Source: Enterovibrio qingdaonensis (lineage in GTDB: Bacteria > Pseudomonadota > Gammaproteobacteria > Enterobacterales > Vibrionaceae). From it: a stretch of 64,000 nucleotides of DNA. Made by a program: the position numbers and the translations under genes. Position 1 is the first letter of the stretch; the number at the start of each line of letters is the position of its first letter. The notes under the pieces were generated by a model, which made no database searches, was not told the origin of the DNA, and was given only the letters and a program-made list of their open reading frames with translations. This document shows positions 17,839 through 26,637 of this stretch, piece by piece. The DNA lies in contig NZ_JAJUBB010000026.1 in the NCBI RefSeq assembly GCF_028683135.1, positions 1-64,000 on the forward strand. Reading direction: 5' to 3'.

Positions 17839-17969
17839 CTCCGACAGCAAGAAAAATCACATAATTCATCACAGAACATATACTTAGAATTATGGACATT
17901 CACTAGATAGCACCATTGCTGCGACACGTCGTAACGCGGAGCACGGTATCGGCAGGGAAAGGCGACCTT

Positions 17970-19403
17970 ATGAAATCAAAGTACCGCATATTACTCATCG
18001 AAGATTCGCAGCCGCTGACGAATCTCTATAAGCAGTACTTAGCGCAAGAATCGGTTGAGCTTGTGTGTATGGAAACGGGGCAAGATGCCCTCAATTACCT
18101 GCAAAAAACCACGCCACATATTGTCATTCTGGATCTGAAGCTGCCGGATATGTTAGGGCAAGACATCCTTCATTGGATCAAGAAGAATGGACTGCCATGC
18201 TCAATCATCATTGTTACCAGCCATGGCTCTGTAAATACCGCTGTTGAGTTAATGCAGCAAGGTGCCGATGACTTTTTGGAGAAGCCTGTCAGTGCCGAAC
18301 GCCTGAAGGCGACCATTAAAAATCACTTAGAGCACGCGCGTCTTCTTAATCTGGTTGAAGACATGAAAAGCAGCTTTGAGCGCAATACATACCAAGGCTT
18401 CATTGGCTCCAGCCTTCCGATGCAAAATGTATATCGCATCATCGATGCCGCAGCCCCCAGTAAAGCAACTGTGTTTATTTCCGGCGAAAGTGGCACCGGT
18501 AAAGAGGTATGCGCCGAAGCTATTCACCGTCAAAGCCCAAGATCCAAAGAGCCGTTTATCGCCATTAACTGTGGGGCGATTCCTCATGACTTAATGGAAA
18601 GCGAAATATTTGGCCACGTGAAAGGGGCATTTACCGGTGCAAGCACAGACAGAAAAGGGGCTGCTGCACAAGCAGAAGGCGGCACCCTTTTTCTCGATGA
18701 AATCTGCGAGATGGATTTAGAGCTACAAAAGAAACTGCTGCGATTTATCCAGACGGGCCGTTATCAGAAAGTGGGTGGTAGTAAAGAAGAAAGCGTCGAC
18801 ATTCGATTTTTGTGCGCAACCAACAAAGACCCACTGCAGGAAGTATCCGCTGGGCGCTTCCGCGAGGACTTGTACTATCGTCTTCACGTTGTACCTTTGG
18901 CATTGCCACCACTTAGAGAACGTGGAGACGATATATTGTCGATTGCGACCAACTTTCTTATCACGTATGCGCAGGAAGAAGGGAAAAGGTTTACTAAGTT
19001 TTCCTCTGAAGCTGAGGTCGTTCTCCGACACTACCCTTGGCCAGGTAACGTTAGACAATTGCAAAACGTGATTAGAAACATTGTCGTCCTGCATGATGGT
19101 GACACGGTGAGTATCAAGCAATTGCCACCGCCACTTAATGAAACGTTAAGCGACAATGAAATCAAATCTCTTTCTCATTCTGCTAAGTTGCCGCAAATGG
19201 AGCAATTCACCGAGAATGACGATTATATGGCAACAGGTGATATTCCATCTGATATACGCCCCCTTTGCGATATTGAGCGGGAGGTTATTCAGCGTGCGAT
19301 TGAGCATTGCGATGGAAACGTGTTGAAAGCCGCGGTTTTACTCAAAGTCAGCCCCTCTACGCTATACCGCAAAAAACAAGCGTGGGAAACCGATGAAATT
19401 TGA
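17970..19403 (+). CDS. sypG: SypG, sigma54-dependent response regulator
   Basis: This 477-residue NtrC-type activator has a receiver with phospho-acceptor Asp55 (VILDLKLPD) and a central AAA+ domain with Walker A GESGTGKE, the sigma54-contacting GAFTGA loop and Walker B GTLFLDEI. The C-terminal Fis-like helix-turn-helix reads GNVLKAAVLLKVSPSTLYRKK. ATG 17970 gives the MKSKYRILLIEDSQ opening expected of a receiver; an ORF extension to 17916 is not supported. It is the direct activator of syp transcription in V. fischeri. Six sigma54 promoters recognisable in this window (9166, 20444, 20699, 21872, 28250, 35944) are its likely targets. A terminator follows. Confidence 0.94.
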   Translation: MKSKYRILLIEDSQPLTNLYKQYLAQESVELVCMETGQDALNYLQKTTPHIVILDLKLPDMLGQDILHWIKKNGLPCSIIIVTSHGSVNTAVELMQQGADDFLEKPVSAERLKATIKNHLEHARLLNLVEDMKSSFERNTYQGFIGSSLPMQNVYRIIDAAAPSKATVFISGESGTGKEVCAEAIHRQSPRSKEPFIAINCGAIPHDLMESEIFGHVKGAFTGASTDRKGAAAQAEGGTLFLDEICEMDLELQKKLLRFIQTGRYQKVGGSKEESVDIRFLCATNKDPLQEVSAGRFREDLYYRLHVVPLALPPLRERGDDILSIATNFLITYAQEEGKRFTKFSSEAEVVLRHYPWPGNVRQLQNVIRNIVVLHDGDTVSIKQLPPPLNETLSDNEIKSLSHSAKLPQMEQFTENDDYMATGDIPSDIRPLCDIEREVIQRAIEHCDGNVLKAAVLLKVSPSTLYRKKQAWETDEI

Positions 19404-19427
19404 GCCTCGTTATTTACTTTTGTGCAT

Positions 19428-19452
19428 AAATCCCCTCATTTGAGGGGATTTT
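19428..19452. terminator. Bidirectional terminator between sypG and the epimerase gene
   Basis: AAATCCCCTCA/TGAGGGGATTTT forms a perfect stem with a 2-nt spacer and A/T tails on both sides. It sits between two convergent genes and can end both transcripts. Confidence 0.85.
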
Positions 19453-19459
19453 CATTTTG

Positions 19460-20404
19460 CTAGCTGGCATTTCTATCGGAATTACCTTCATTTACGAAAT
19501 ACCCCATCAACTCGCGCAGTCCTTGCGTCACACTGGTCTCTGCCACTAATCCGAGCTCTTTTGAGGCTCTCGCGGGACTTCCTATCGACATTCTCACATC
19601 CCCCCTTCTTGCGGGTAAGTGCTCAATGTTCAGGCTGCTTCCCGCAATAGAAGCAAGAATGCTGGCGAGCTGATTCACGGACATTGCATCGCCGCGACAA
19701 ACATTAAACACCTCAGGCGAAACAGAAACCTTATTCATTGAAACTCGCAGGAAGCGCACGACATCTGAGACATAAACAAAGTCACGTGTCTGCTCACCAT
19801 CACCATAGATGGTCAGGGTTTGATTGCTCAGTACCCTATCAGCAAAAATTGAAATTACACCAGAGTATGGCGATTTAGGATCCTGCCTAGGACCAAAAAC
19901 ATTGAAAAATCGCAAGCCTGTTGTAGGTACGCCATGAACAAGGCTCGCTACACGACCATGGAGCTCTGTGCCAAGCTTGTCCGCGCCATATGCAGTTAAT
20001 GGCCTCACCGTCGAACGTTCTGACAATGGCGTATCCGCATTGTCACCGTATACCGCCGCTGAAGATGCATAAACAACGGGGGTTTTGTGACGTTTCGCCG
20101 CATCAAAAACACGAATGCTACCTGTTTGGTTCACGTCATGAGTTTCAACCCAACTCTCATTTGACCGCTCAACGGAGGAAACGGCTGCGAGGTGAAAGCA
20201 GCCATCGATGCCTTCCATCGCTTCTTCGATGACACCAGGCTCACAAATGTCAGCTAGCCTCACTTCACAGTGGCGAGGAACGTTAGATCGCGACCCCGTT
20301 GAGAGGTTATCTACGACGCGAACGTGGTGACCATCTGCGAGCAAAGTCTCGACGAGATGAGAGCCAATAAAACCGCAACCACCTGTAACCAAATAACTTG
20401 CCAT
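19460..20404 (-). CDS. NAD-dependent nucleotide-sugar epimerase/dehydratase
   Basis: This is a 314-residue extended short-chain dehydrogenase (GalE/WbpP type). Its N-terminal Rossmann motif is VTGGCGFIGSHLVETLL, followed by DNLSTG and YASSAAVYGDN. The catalytic YGADK motif (Tyr-X3-Lys) and RFFNVFGPRQDP follow. It likely makes a UDP-sugar precursor, such as UDP-Gal/GlcNAc or a uronic-type sugar, for the Syp polysaccharide; the exact substrate cannot be read. The start at 20404 is favoured because GAGGCGAC precedes it and because an upstream ATG at 20443 would lie before the predicted transcription start of the sigma54 promoter at 20444-20459. The gene interrupts the sypG-sypH junction on the opposite strand and is not part of the V. 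fischeri syp order as I recall it. Confidence 0.87.
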   Translation of the reverse strand: MASYLVTGGCGFIGSHLVETLLADGHHVRVVDNLSTGSRSNVPRHCEVRLADICEPGVIEEAMEGIDGCFHLAAVSSVERSNESWVETHDVNQTGSIRVFDAAKRHKTPVVYASSAAVYGDNADTPLSERSTVRPLTAYGADKLGTELHGRVASLVHGVPTTGLRFFNVFGPRQDPKSPYSGVISIFADRVLSNQTLTIYGDGEQTRDFVYVSDVVRFLRVSMNKVSVSPEVFNVCRGDAMSVNQLASILASIAGSSLNIEHLPARRGDVRMSIGSPARASKELGLVAETSVTQGLRELMGYFVNEGNSDRNAS

Positions 20405-20443
20405 AGTCGCCTCTATCAATAACAGGAATATTGCTCCCTCCAC

Positions 20444-20459
20444 TGCAAATACTCTGCCA
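20444..20459 (-). promoter_or_regulatory. Sigma54 promoter of the epimerase gene
   Basis: On the minus strand the sequence reads TGGCAGAGTATTTGCA, with GG and GC separated by ten bases and a full TTGCA -12 box. It lies 40 bp before the epimerase start at 20404. Confidence 0.8.
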
Positions 20460-20633
20460 CTTCTTTTTTAGAGCGCATTAAAGATTCAGGTAATGCCATA
20501 CAGTTCAATAAGATAAAAAATCAATCTCATCGTAAATAACATCACACGCTAAATAGGTAGATGAGCCTCCTCTTTCTCATCTCTCCCTTATTCCTCATTC
20601 TGATTCTCGGTTTGGTGAATACGTGAGGATTTA

Positions 20634-20648
20634 TTCTCAATTTGACGA
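20634..20648 (+). promoter_or_regulatory. SypG-type enhancer between epimerase and sypH
   Basis: TTCTCAATTTGACGA fits TTCTCANNNTGA. It is about 52 bp upstream of the sypH -24 element and about 175 bp from the divergent epimerase promoter, so it could serve both. A weaker half match, TTCTCATCTCTC, lies at 20574-20585. Confidence 0.6.
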
Positions 20649-20698
20649 AGTGATTCATTTATAGAGGGTTTTAAGGCCGAAAATACGGGGGGATATAT

Positions 20699-20714
20699 TG
20701 GCATTATCTTTGCT
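20699..20714 (+). promoter_or_regulatory. Sigma54 promoter of sypH
   Basis: TGGCATTATCTTTGCT has GG-N10-GC spacing and a TTTGCT -12 box. The sypH start at 20755 lies 40 bp further on, so a TTG start at 20698 is ruled out. Confidence 0.8.
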
Positions 20715-20754
20715 GTCTCTTTTGCTGTTTGTTCAATTATTGTTCGGAGGCCCT

Positions 20755-21771
20755 ATGGCTAAGCAAGCAAAAAAGATTTGGATTGTGTTAGACAGCAGCG
20801 GATTTGGCGGAATCGAATCACACGTTGAACAACTCGCACTGGGCCTGAGCAGTTTAAGCAACCATGTCACTGTTGTGTTTATTCAGAATCACGCTCAGCA
20901 CCCATTAGAGAAACGGCTGCAGTCTCATGGAATTACCTGTGTGTTATTAGATGGCCGAATTGTTTCATTATGGCAGGCTATAAAAACGCATAAACCAGAC
21001 ATTATTCATACGCATGGATATAAAGCTGGGATTTTGGCGAGACCCATTGCACGCATGATGGGTGTTTCCTGCGCAAGCACATTTCATAGTGGAGAAAAGA
21101 AACAGGGGCGTCTTCATTGGTATGACTGGCTAGACAGAAATACGGCATTCTTGGCAAACCATGTGTATGCAGTGAGTACCCCGATCTTAGATACACTTCC
21201 CTGCCCTGCCACTCTCACCAACAACTTTGTTGATACGCAGCAACTCAAGCCATCAAAGGGCGAGAAAATTGCGTTTGTCGGCCGGTTAAGCCAAGAAAAA
21301 GCCCCTGAACGAATGCTTAATCTCGCCACGCGCTACCCGTCTCTCCACTTTGACATTTTTGGCGATGGCCCCTTACGCACACAGTTGGAGGCCGAGGCAA
21401 CAGAAAATGTCACCTTTCATGGCGCGCAAGAAAGCATGACTTCTATTTGGCCTCAAGTCGGATTGCTAGTGATCCCGTCCAAAGCAGAAGGGCTACCTAT
21501 GGTGGCATTGGAAGCCATGGCAAGGGGGATCCCTGTCGCTGCATTTGATGTTGGAGGCTTAAATAGACTGATTGAACACGGCAAGAATGGATGGCTACTT
21601 GAGCCCAATGATATGGATGGCATGGCCGAAGTCGTTCACACATGGTGCAGTGGGAATGAACACGATAAGAAACATTGGCGCGACAATGCCATCGACACCA
21701 TAGAAACACGATACTCGGCTAAAGCTGTTGTTCCACTGTTGCTCCAAGACTACGCCATTTTTGCAAAGTGA
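20755..21771 (+). CDS. sypH: SypH, GT4-type glycosyltransferase
   Basis: This is a 338-residue GT-B glycosyltransferase. The N-terminal acceptor domain has SSGFGGIESHVEQLA and HTHGYKA. The C-terminal GT4 donor domain starts at IAFVGRLSQEKAPERML and has the E-X7-E element PSKAEGLPMVALEAMARGIPVAAFDVGG. It transfers a sugar from an activated nucleotide donor to the growing lipid-linked Syp repeat unit on the cytoplasmic side. ATG 20755 follows GGAGG by six bases. It is the first gene of a unit driven by its own sigma54 promoter. Confidence 0.88.
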   Translation: MAKQAKKIWIVLDSSGFGGIESHVEQLALGLSSLSNHVTVVFIQNHAQHPLEKRLQSHGITCVLLDGRIVSLWQAIKTHKPDIIHTHGYKAGILARPIARMMGVSCASTFHSGEKKQGRLHWYDWLDRNTAFLANHVYAVSTPILDTLPCPATLTNNFVDTQQLKPSKGEKIAFVGRLSQEKAPERMLNLATRYPSLHFDIFGDGPLRTQLEAEATENVTFHGAQESMTSIWPQVGLLVIPSKAEGLPMVALEAMARGIPVAAFDVGGLNRLIEHGKNGWLLEPNDMDGMAEVVHTWCSGNEHDKKHWRDNAIDTIETRYSAKAVVPLLLQDYAIFAK

Positions 21772-21783
21772 CCTCGACGCTGA

Positions 21784-21798
21784 CTTGCAAAATGACAA
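21784..21798 (-). promoter_or_regulatory. SypG-type enhancer upstream of sypI (one mismatch)
   Basis: The minus strand reads TTGTCATTTTGCAAG, which matches TTCTCANNNTGC with a single C to G change. It is 75 bp upstream of the sypI -24 element, similar to the spacing at the other sites. Confidence 0.5.
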
Positions 21799-21871
21799 AA
21801 CAAAGCCAAATACACAGTGCCACAACGAACATGTCGATTTGAATTCACTCTGTTTCAACGAGTTACCGGTG

Positions 21872-21887
21872 TGGCACAACCTTTGCA
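21872..21887 (+). promoter_or_regulatory. Sigma54 promoter of sypI
   Basis: TGGCACAACCTTTGCA is close to the sigma54 consensus, with a perfect TTGCA -12 box. It is 80 bp before sypI. Confidence 0.9.
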
Positions 21888-21966
21888 CTTCTGGATAGAC
21901 AAAAAGAGCTTTCATCTCACGCAACGATACACAAAGTGAAAGCCTAAAAAGCATCAGGAGGCAGCA

Positions 21967-23226
21967 ATGAACAATACAATGACTAACGCTCTCCAACTTT
22001 CTAAAAATGTGCTGTTTGTGCACTATGGCGACAATTGGATCAGAGGCAGCGAACGTTGCCTTATCGATTTGCTAAAACACATTAACAAAGAATTGTTCAA
22101 CCCTGTTCTTTGGTGTAACAGCGACGTACTCGCACAAGAAGTGAGAAAACTCGGCATTGACGTTTATGTCGACGATTTTCCACTCTTGTTTGGAGAACGC
22201 CACCCCAGATTCGACTTCAAAGGCTACCGCGATTTAATCCGTGAAGGTCAGCGAATTGTCGACACGCACAATATTGAACTCATTCATTCAAACAGTGGCG
22301 CACCGTCGCAATGGATGAATTGGGTTGCTCGCTCTCGCAAACTTCCTCTGGTTTTGCACCTACACGCACGGTATCCATTGAGAGACAGAATCACTCTGGG
22401 ATTACATCATGCAAGCATGGCAGTCGGTGTCAGCCAACCTGTCGTTGACCAACTCCTCAGTGATGGTGCAAATGATAATCGCTGCAAAGTGATTCCTAAC
22501 GGAATAGACACAGACACCTTGCTTAGCCAACCTGTTGAAGACATTCGCAAAACGCTTCAACTACCCAGTGATGCCTTTATTGCGATGAGTGTTTGCTCAC
22601 TGATTCACCGCAAAGGTGTTGATCTATTGATTGACGCTTGTCGAAAACTCCGCGCGATGCGCCTTCCCATTCATTTTGTGGTTATTGGCGAGGGAGAAGA
22701 ACGCGCAGCACTTGAAGAGCAGATTGCACACCATAACCTGCAAAGCCACGTACATCTTATCGGCGAGCGCGACAACGTTGTCGGGTTGATGAGAGGCAGC
22801 GCAGACATCTGTGTTTCCGCTGCAAGAGAGGAAGTATTCGGACTCACGTTAGCCGAAGCAGGGCTGGCAAGACTCCCTGTTGTTGCTCCGCTTGTTGGTG
22901 GTATTCCTTCAGTAATCGAAAACAATGTCACAGGCAAACTGATTCAACCTGAAGATGCACATGCGATTGCTCAGGCAATTTATCACCTTTACACCAATCA
23001 AGATCAGCGTGTAGCAATGGGCCGCGCCGGATACCAACGCGTAATGACGCACTTTACCATCGAAGCGCACACGGCTGAGTTTGAATCGCTTTATCAGAGC
23101 CTAACGTCGGACCCTTCAATGAACGCTCGTTGGTTAACCCAATGGCAGGTTATTCCTCCCATGAAAGCGTCGTTTAAGTTTGTTCAACGTTATCGCGGCA
23201 CCGGAGCGCAAGAGGTGGCATTATGA
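21967..23226 (+). CDS. sypI: SypI, GT4-type glycosyltransferase
   Basis: This is a 419-residue GT-B enzyme. It has an N-terminal Rossmann acceptor domain (VLFVHYGDNWIRGSERCLIDLL), an acceptor histidine region LVLHLHARYPL, then a GT4 donor domain with VIPNGIDTD, SLIHRKGVDLLIDA, VVIGEGEERA and AREEVFGLTLAEAGLARLPVVAP. It is predicted to act at the cytoplasmic face in repeat-unit assembly. AGGAGGCAGCA lies just before the ATG. It shares an ATGA overlap with sypJ. In V. fischeri sypI also heads a SypG-controlled unit. Confidence 0.9.
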   Translation: MNNTMTNALQLSKNVLFVHYGDNWIRGSERCLIDLLKHINKELFNPVLWCNSDVLAQEVRKLGIDVYVDDFPLLFGERHPRFDFKGYRDLIREGQRIVDTHNIELIHSNSGAPSQWMNWVARSRKLPLVLHLHARYPLRDRITLGLHHASMAVGVSQPVVDQLLSDGANDNRCKVIPNGIDTDTLLSQPVEDIRKTLQLPSDAFIAMSVCSLIHRKGVDLLIDACRKLRAMRLPIHFVVIGEGEERAALEEQIAHHNLQSHVHLIGERDNVVGLMRGSADICVSAAREEVFGLTLAEAGLARLPVVAPLVGGIPSVIENNVTGKLIQPEDAHAIAQAIYHLYTNQDQRVAMGRAGYQRVMTHFTIEAHTAEFESLYQSLTSDPSMNARWLTQWQVIPPMKASFKFVQRYRGTGAQEVAL

Positions 23227-24359
23227 GCAAGTTGAATCATATCCTGATCCTCGACCCCATTGCATTTGCGGGCGGATCTAAAGTCTCAACAAAACACGTT
23301 TTGAGCCAATTAAAATCAAAGGAAGCGCGTGTCACCATTCTCACTGCGGATCCAAAGAGCTGGAAGCAATCTCAAGCCTATGTGCAGCCTTTGTGTATGC
23401 CTGAGAAACTGGAAAAAGCAGAACAAGGCTTATCGTATTTTGCACGACACCTTTTCATTGCCTTACAGCTACTTTGGTTGCGTTTATTTGTAGGGAAGAT
23501 AGATACCGCACTCGCGGCGTCAGGCCCAGGGGTCGACCTCGCGTTATATCTGATTAAACCCTTGTTTGGGTTCAAACTCATCCAAATGATTCATGGACCT
23601 GTAGCCCGCTCGCGCACCATTGGCCGATGTTTGAAAACCGCCGATAACGTGTTTTATTTGTCGTCTGCGCAACATTCGCTTGAACACGCTTTAGAAGCGG
23701 CTGGTTATTCATCAGATATCTGTTCATACACAAATTTCCAAACCTTTAAAAATGGCCTACCTAAAAACAGTTGGCCATCGCCGTGTCAATACGACTATTC
23801 AGTGGTGTTTTGGGCTGCCTCCCTGCTGAAATGGAAAGGTCTGGATGTACTGTTGCGTGCCATTCGCGGTATGAGACCGTCTATGCGCCCAGAAACACAC
23901 ATCTGTTATATCAAACCCCAGCAAAATAACTTGCCCGTCAGTGAGGCTCCTCAACCTATCAACAAGGTGTTTTGGCATCACGCGCCAGAAAACTTGGATC
24001 ATATTCGTGCGAGTGCAAATGTATTTATCTCGACCAGCACGAAAGAGCCCTTTGGGCTGTCCATTCTTGAGGCCATGGCCGCGGGTATGTGTATCATCAT
24101 TCCATCTGATGGGGCCTTCTGGGATCAACAACTCACCGACGGCGTCAATTGTATTAAGTACACGCCCGACGATGAAAATGCGCTAACAAAAGCGATTGTA
24201 AAAGCGCAAAGCGATATGACGATGGTGAAATCCATGGGCAAGTCTGTCGCTTCAATCGCCCAAAGCTATCGAGCTGAAATCTGCTTTTCCGCCATTTGCA
24301 GCGCATTGATGTCTGAGCAAACCTCTGTGCTCGACAATATTTCAGGTGAGAGGGCATAG
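23223..24359 (+). CDS. sypJ: SypJ, glycosyltransferase
   Basis: This 378-residue GT-B glycosyltransferase starts LDPIAFAGGSKVSTKHVL, has LIQMIHGPVARSR in the acceptor domain, and a GT4-like donor half with WAASLLKWKGLDVLLRAIRGM and STKEPFGLSILEAMAAGMCIIIPSDG. It acts in the same pathway as SypH and SypI; the specific linkage cannot be told. Its start overlaps the sypI stop by four bases (ATGA), and its stop is one base before the sypK start, so sypI-J-K are translated together. Confidence 0.87.
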   Translation: MSKLNHILILDPIAFAGGSKVSTKHVLSQLKSKEARVTILTADPKSWKQSQAYVQPLCMPEKLEKAEQGLSYFARHLFIALQLLWLRLFVGKIDTALAASGPGVDLALYLIKPLFGFKLIQMIHGPVARSRTIGRCLKTADNVFYLSSAQHSLEHALEAAGYSSDICSYTNFQTFKNGLPKNSWPSPCQYDYSVVFWAASLLKWKGLDVLLRAIRGMRPSMRPETHICYIKPQQNNLPVSEAPQPINKVFWHHAPENLDHIRASANVFISTSTKEPFGLSILEAMAAGMCIIIPSDGAFWDQQLTDGVNCIKYTPDDENALTKAIVKAQSDMTMVKSMGKSVASIAQSYRAEICFSAICSALMSEQTSVLDNISGERA

Positions 24360-24360
24360 C

Positions 24361-25785
24361 ATGAAAAAGATGTCGTCTGCCCTCAATCAAACCCTGTTAT
24401 ATGGCAGCAGCATCGCGCTGATGAAAGGCATTTCTTTGCTTATGTTGCCCTTTATCACTCACTACTTACCGCAAGCGGAATTCGGCAAGCTAGAAATTGT
24501 CAGCAGTATCGCTGCGCTGGGCAGCATTCTCGTTGGACTAGGACTGGAAGATGCTCTCTATCGCTTTGTCGGTGGTTGTCAGGACAGTAAAGAACGAAAA
24601 ACCATGGCGGCGCGCATTTTTACTCTGACTGTGATTGTCGGAGCCATTTTAGCTCCCCTTAGCTGGGTGCTTGCCGCTGCTCTTGATAACCACGTCCCCG
24701 GTGGTTTAACCACCTATCAAATTCAGCTAGTGCTACTTATGTTGGCATTGGAAGGCTGCATTGCTGTGCCTTTGGGCTGGTTGCGAATGCAAAACCATGC
24801 GGTAGCTTTCTTCTCCGCTGCCGTCGGACGTGCCCTTTTTCAAGCAGCACTCACTGTAACGTTTTTACTTATGGGTAGAGGCATTGAAGGTGTACTTGAG
24901 GCTGGTGTTATTGCGGCAATTACTCAAGGAATATTCCTCGGCTACCTGCAACTTCGCGATACGGGCTTTTCGTTCTGCCGTACCGTTGCAAAACAATCGT
25001 TGATTTACAGCTTACCAATCATGGCAAGTGGCTTAATGGCGTTTACGTTAAATGGACTCGACCGTTGGGTACTTGCAGAAGTTGCCACATTGGAAGACGT
25101 GGCGCAGTTTGGTGTGGCCGCAAAATTCGCATTGGCTGTGGTGCTGCTTCTGCAACCCTTTGGCATGTGGTGGATGCCTAAACGCTTTGATGTGCTTTAT
25201 GGCGAAAACGGCCACCACCAAGCAACCAGGTTCACCAGCTATGGGTTAATTGCAGCCATGTGTATCGCCATCGTCGTTGCCTTGTCGGCACCGATCGCGA
25301 TTGACCTTTTATTGCCCGACAGCTACCAGTTTGCTGCACAGCTGACCGCTGTTTTGGTTGCTGCTGCGTTGTTTAAAGAAATGGCAGAGTTAGTCAACCT
25401 TGGCACTTATGCGGGTAAAACCTCCTATGCCCAACTGGCGATTAGCGCAATTTCCGCTGTTCTCGCTTTTATCACTCTGTGGTGGTGGGGTAAGGAGTTT
25501 GGCGTATTTGGTGTATTGGCAGCATTGCTATTTTCTCAATCGGTTCGCTTCACCTTGTTTTATCTCGTCGGCCAACGAGTGTTTAGATTGCCTTACAGCG
25601 TCGGCCCTCTGTGTGCGCTTTCCGGGCTCTGCTTTTTATGGCTGTTCATTAGTTCGTTAGACATAGGCTTTAGTGCTCGAATCGTTCTGGTCATTGCTGC
25701 GCCGTTGAGTGTGTGCGTCGCGGGACAAAAATTCGGTTTGCTGCCTGCTCTGCCTGCTAATTTGCTGAGGCGAGGTGTTGCATGA
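24361..25785 (+). CDS. sypK: SypK, Wzx-type oligosaccharide flippase
   Basis: This is a 474-residue integral membrane protein of the MOP/polysaccharide-transporter family with about 12-14 predicted helices. It opens with LLYGSSIALMKGISLLMLPFITHYLP and carries EFGKLEIVSSIAALGSILVGLGLEDALYRF, a typical Wzx N-terminal pattern. It should flip the undecaprenyl-linked repeat unit to the periplasmic face. ATG 24361 is preceded by GAGAGGGC. An upstream in-frame ATG at 24346 would overlap sypJ and is less likely. The stop overlaps the next start (ATGA). Confidence 0.9.
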   Translation: MKKMSSALNQTLLYGSSIALMKGISLLMLPFITHYLPQAEFGKLEIVSSIAALGSILVGLGLEDALYRFVGGCQDSKERKTMAARIFTLTVIVGAILAPLSWVLAAALDNHVPGGLTTYQIQLVLLMLALEGCIAVPLGWLRMQNHAVAFFSAAVGRALFQAALTVTFLLMGRGIEGVLEAGVIAAITQGIFLGYLQLRDTGFSFCRTVAKQSLIYSLPIMASGLMAFTLNGLDRWVLAEVATLEDVAQFGVAAKFALAVVLLLQPFGMWWMPKRFDVLYGENGHHQATRFTSYGLIAAMCIAIVVALSAPIAIDLLLPDSYQFAAQLTAVLVAAALFKEMAELVNLGTYAGKTSYAQLAISAISAVLAFITLWWWGKEFGVFGVLAALLFSQSVRFTLFYLVGQRVFRLPYSVGPLCALSGLCFLWLFISSLDIGFSARIVLVIAAPLSVCVAGQKFGLLPALPANLLRRGVA

Positions 25786-26618
25786 TTGCTGCATACTCTT
25801 TCTATGTAAAAACGCGCAATAGGCTGTTCGTGCCCAGCATACAACGCTTATGCATCCCCGTTTTATGCTTCATAGCCTTTGCATTGGCCCTTCCCTACTT
25901 CTCAGACAATGCGCCTACTGCATCAGAGTTCGATGCTATCCCCGCTTTCGTTAGCCTTGTTTTCGCCTTTGCGTTGTTGTTCTCAAGCCAAACCGTACTT
26001 GCCAATAAATCCGACAACACACTGGCAATCTGCATTGCATTGGTTTTGGTTTTTCCCAGTTTTCAAACCACACTGCTCGCTTCAATGATGGCCGGAATTT
26101 GGCTTGTGGTTCGCGCTGGCAAACAACATACCGCAATGCAACAGGCTGGCGTGATTCTTATCGCTCATGCCTTCATGGCGTTCATGACATTCTATTCCTT
26201 AAAGTGGTTCACGGAACCGCTTCTCGCAGTCGATGCCAGCCTGGTTGCCGCGTTGCTGTGGGTCACAACGGGCACTGGCGAGGCCATTGGAAATGTCTAT
26301 TTTGGTGCCGCAGACCACCAAGTATTGATGCTTAGAAACTGTTCCTCCCTTCCTGCCATTTTTAGTGCCATCGCGTGTTGGATTGCAATCTCTCGCTGGC
26401 ACGGCATTAGCGTATGTAGGCGAGAAGCCTTGGTCATTGCCTGCCTCGTCTGCCTATTACTTATCTTGAATATCGCCCGACTTTTCAGCATGGGGCTAAG
26501 CATGAGTTGGCTCGATTGGTGGCATTCTGCCGATGGGGAGGATATCTATCTCACGTTGTCCGCCCTCACCACGCTCGCGGTTATCTATGGGGGGCTTCGA
26601 TTTGTCGACAAGAAATAG
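25782..26618 (+). CDS. Exosortase-type membrane transpeptidase in the sypL position
   Basis: This 278-residue protein has about eight TM helices. The last third carries the exosortase active-site pattern: GEAIGN at 166-171, Cys187 in RNCSSLPAIFSA, Arg233 in LILNIARLFS and His248 in DWWHSADG. These match the Cys, N-x-x-R and His motifs of exosortases and archaeosortases (family knowledge), although the usual CSG is CSS here. Exosortases cleave a C-terminal sorting signal near the membrane and transfer the protein, often in EPS loci. A protein with such a signal is encoded 0.5 kb downstream (27135-28070). Translation is coupled to sypK by ATGA. In V. fischeri this slot holds sypL, annotated as an O-antigen-ligase-like protein; I see no WaaL/Wzy signature. 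The call rests on motifs and topology only. Confidence 0.72.
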   Translation: MIAAYSFYVKTRNRLFVPSIQRLCIPVLCFIAFALALPYFSDNAPTASEFDAIPAFVSLVFAFALLFSSQTVLANKSDNTLAICIALVLVFPSFQTTLLASMMAGIWLVVRAGKQHTAMQQAGVILIAHAFMAFMTFYSLKWFTEPLLAVDASLVAALLWVTTGTGEAIGNVYFGAADHQVLMLRNCSSLPAIFSAIACWIAISRWHGISVCRREALVIACLVCLLLILNIARLFSMGLSMSWLDWWHSADGEDIYLTLSALTTLAVIYGGLRFVDKK

Positions 26619-26637
26619 CCTGACCGATTGGGTAACC

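Noticed and set aside
20405-20443. Upstream start (20443) for the epimerase
   Set aside because: It would lie ahead of the predicted transcription start of the sigma54 promoter, and the Rossmann motif follows the 20404 start directly.
25782-26618. O-antigen ligase (SypL) assignment by position
   Set aside because: The length of 278 residues and the Cys/Arg/His pattern fit an exosortase; no WaaL/Wzy_C pattern was seen.
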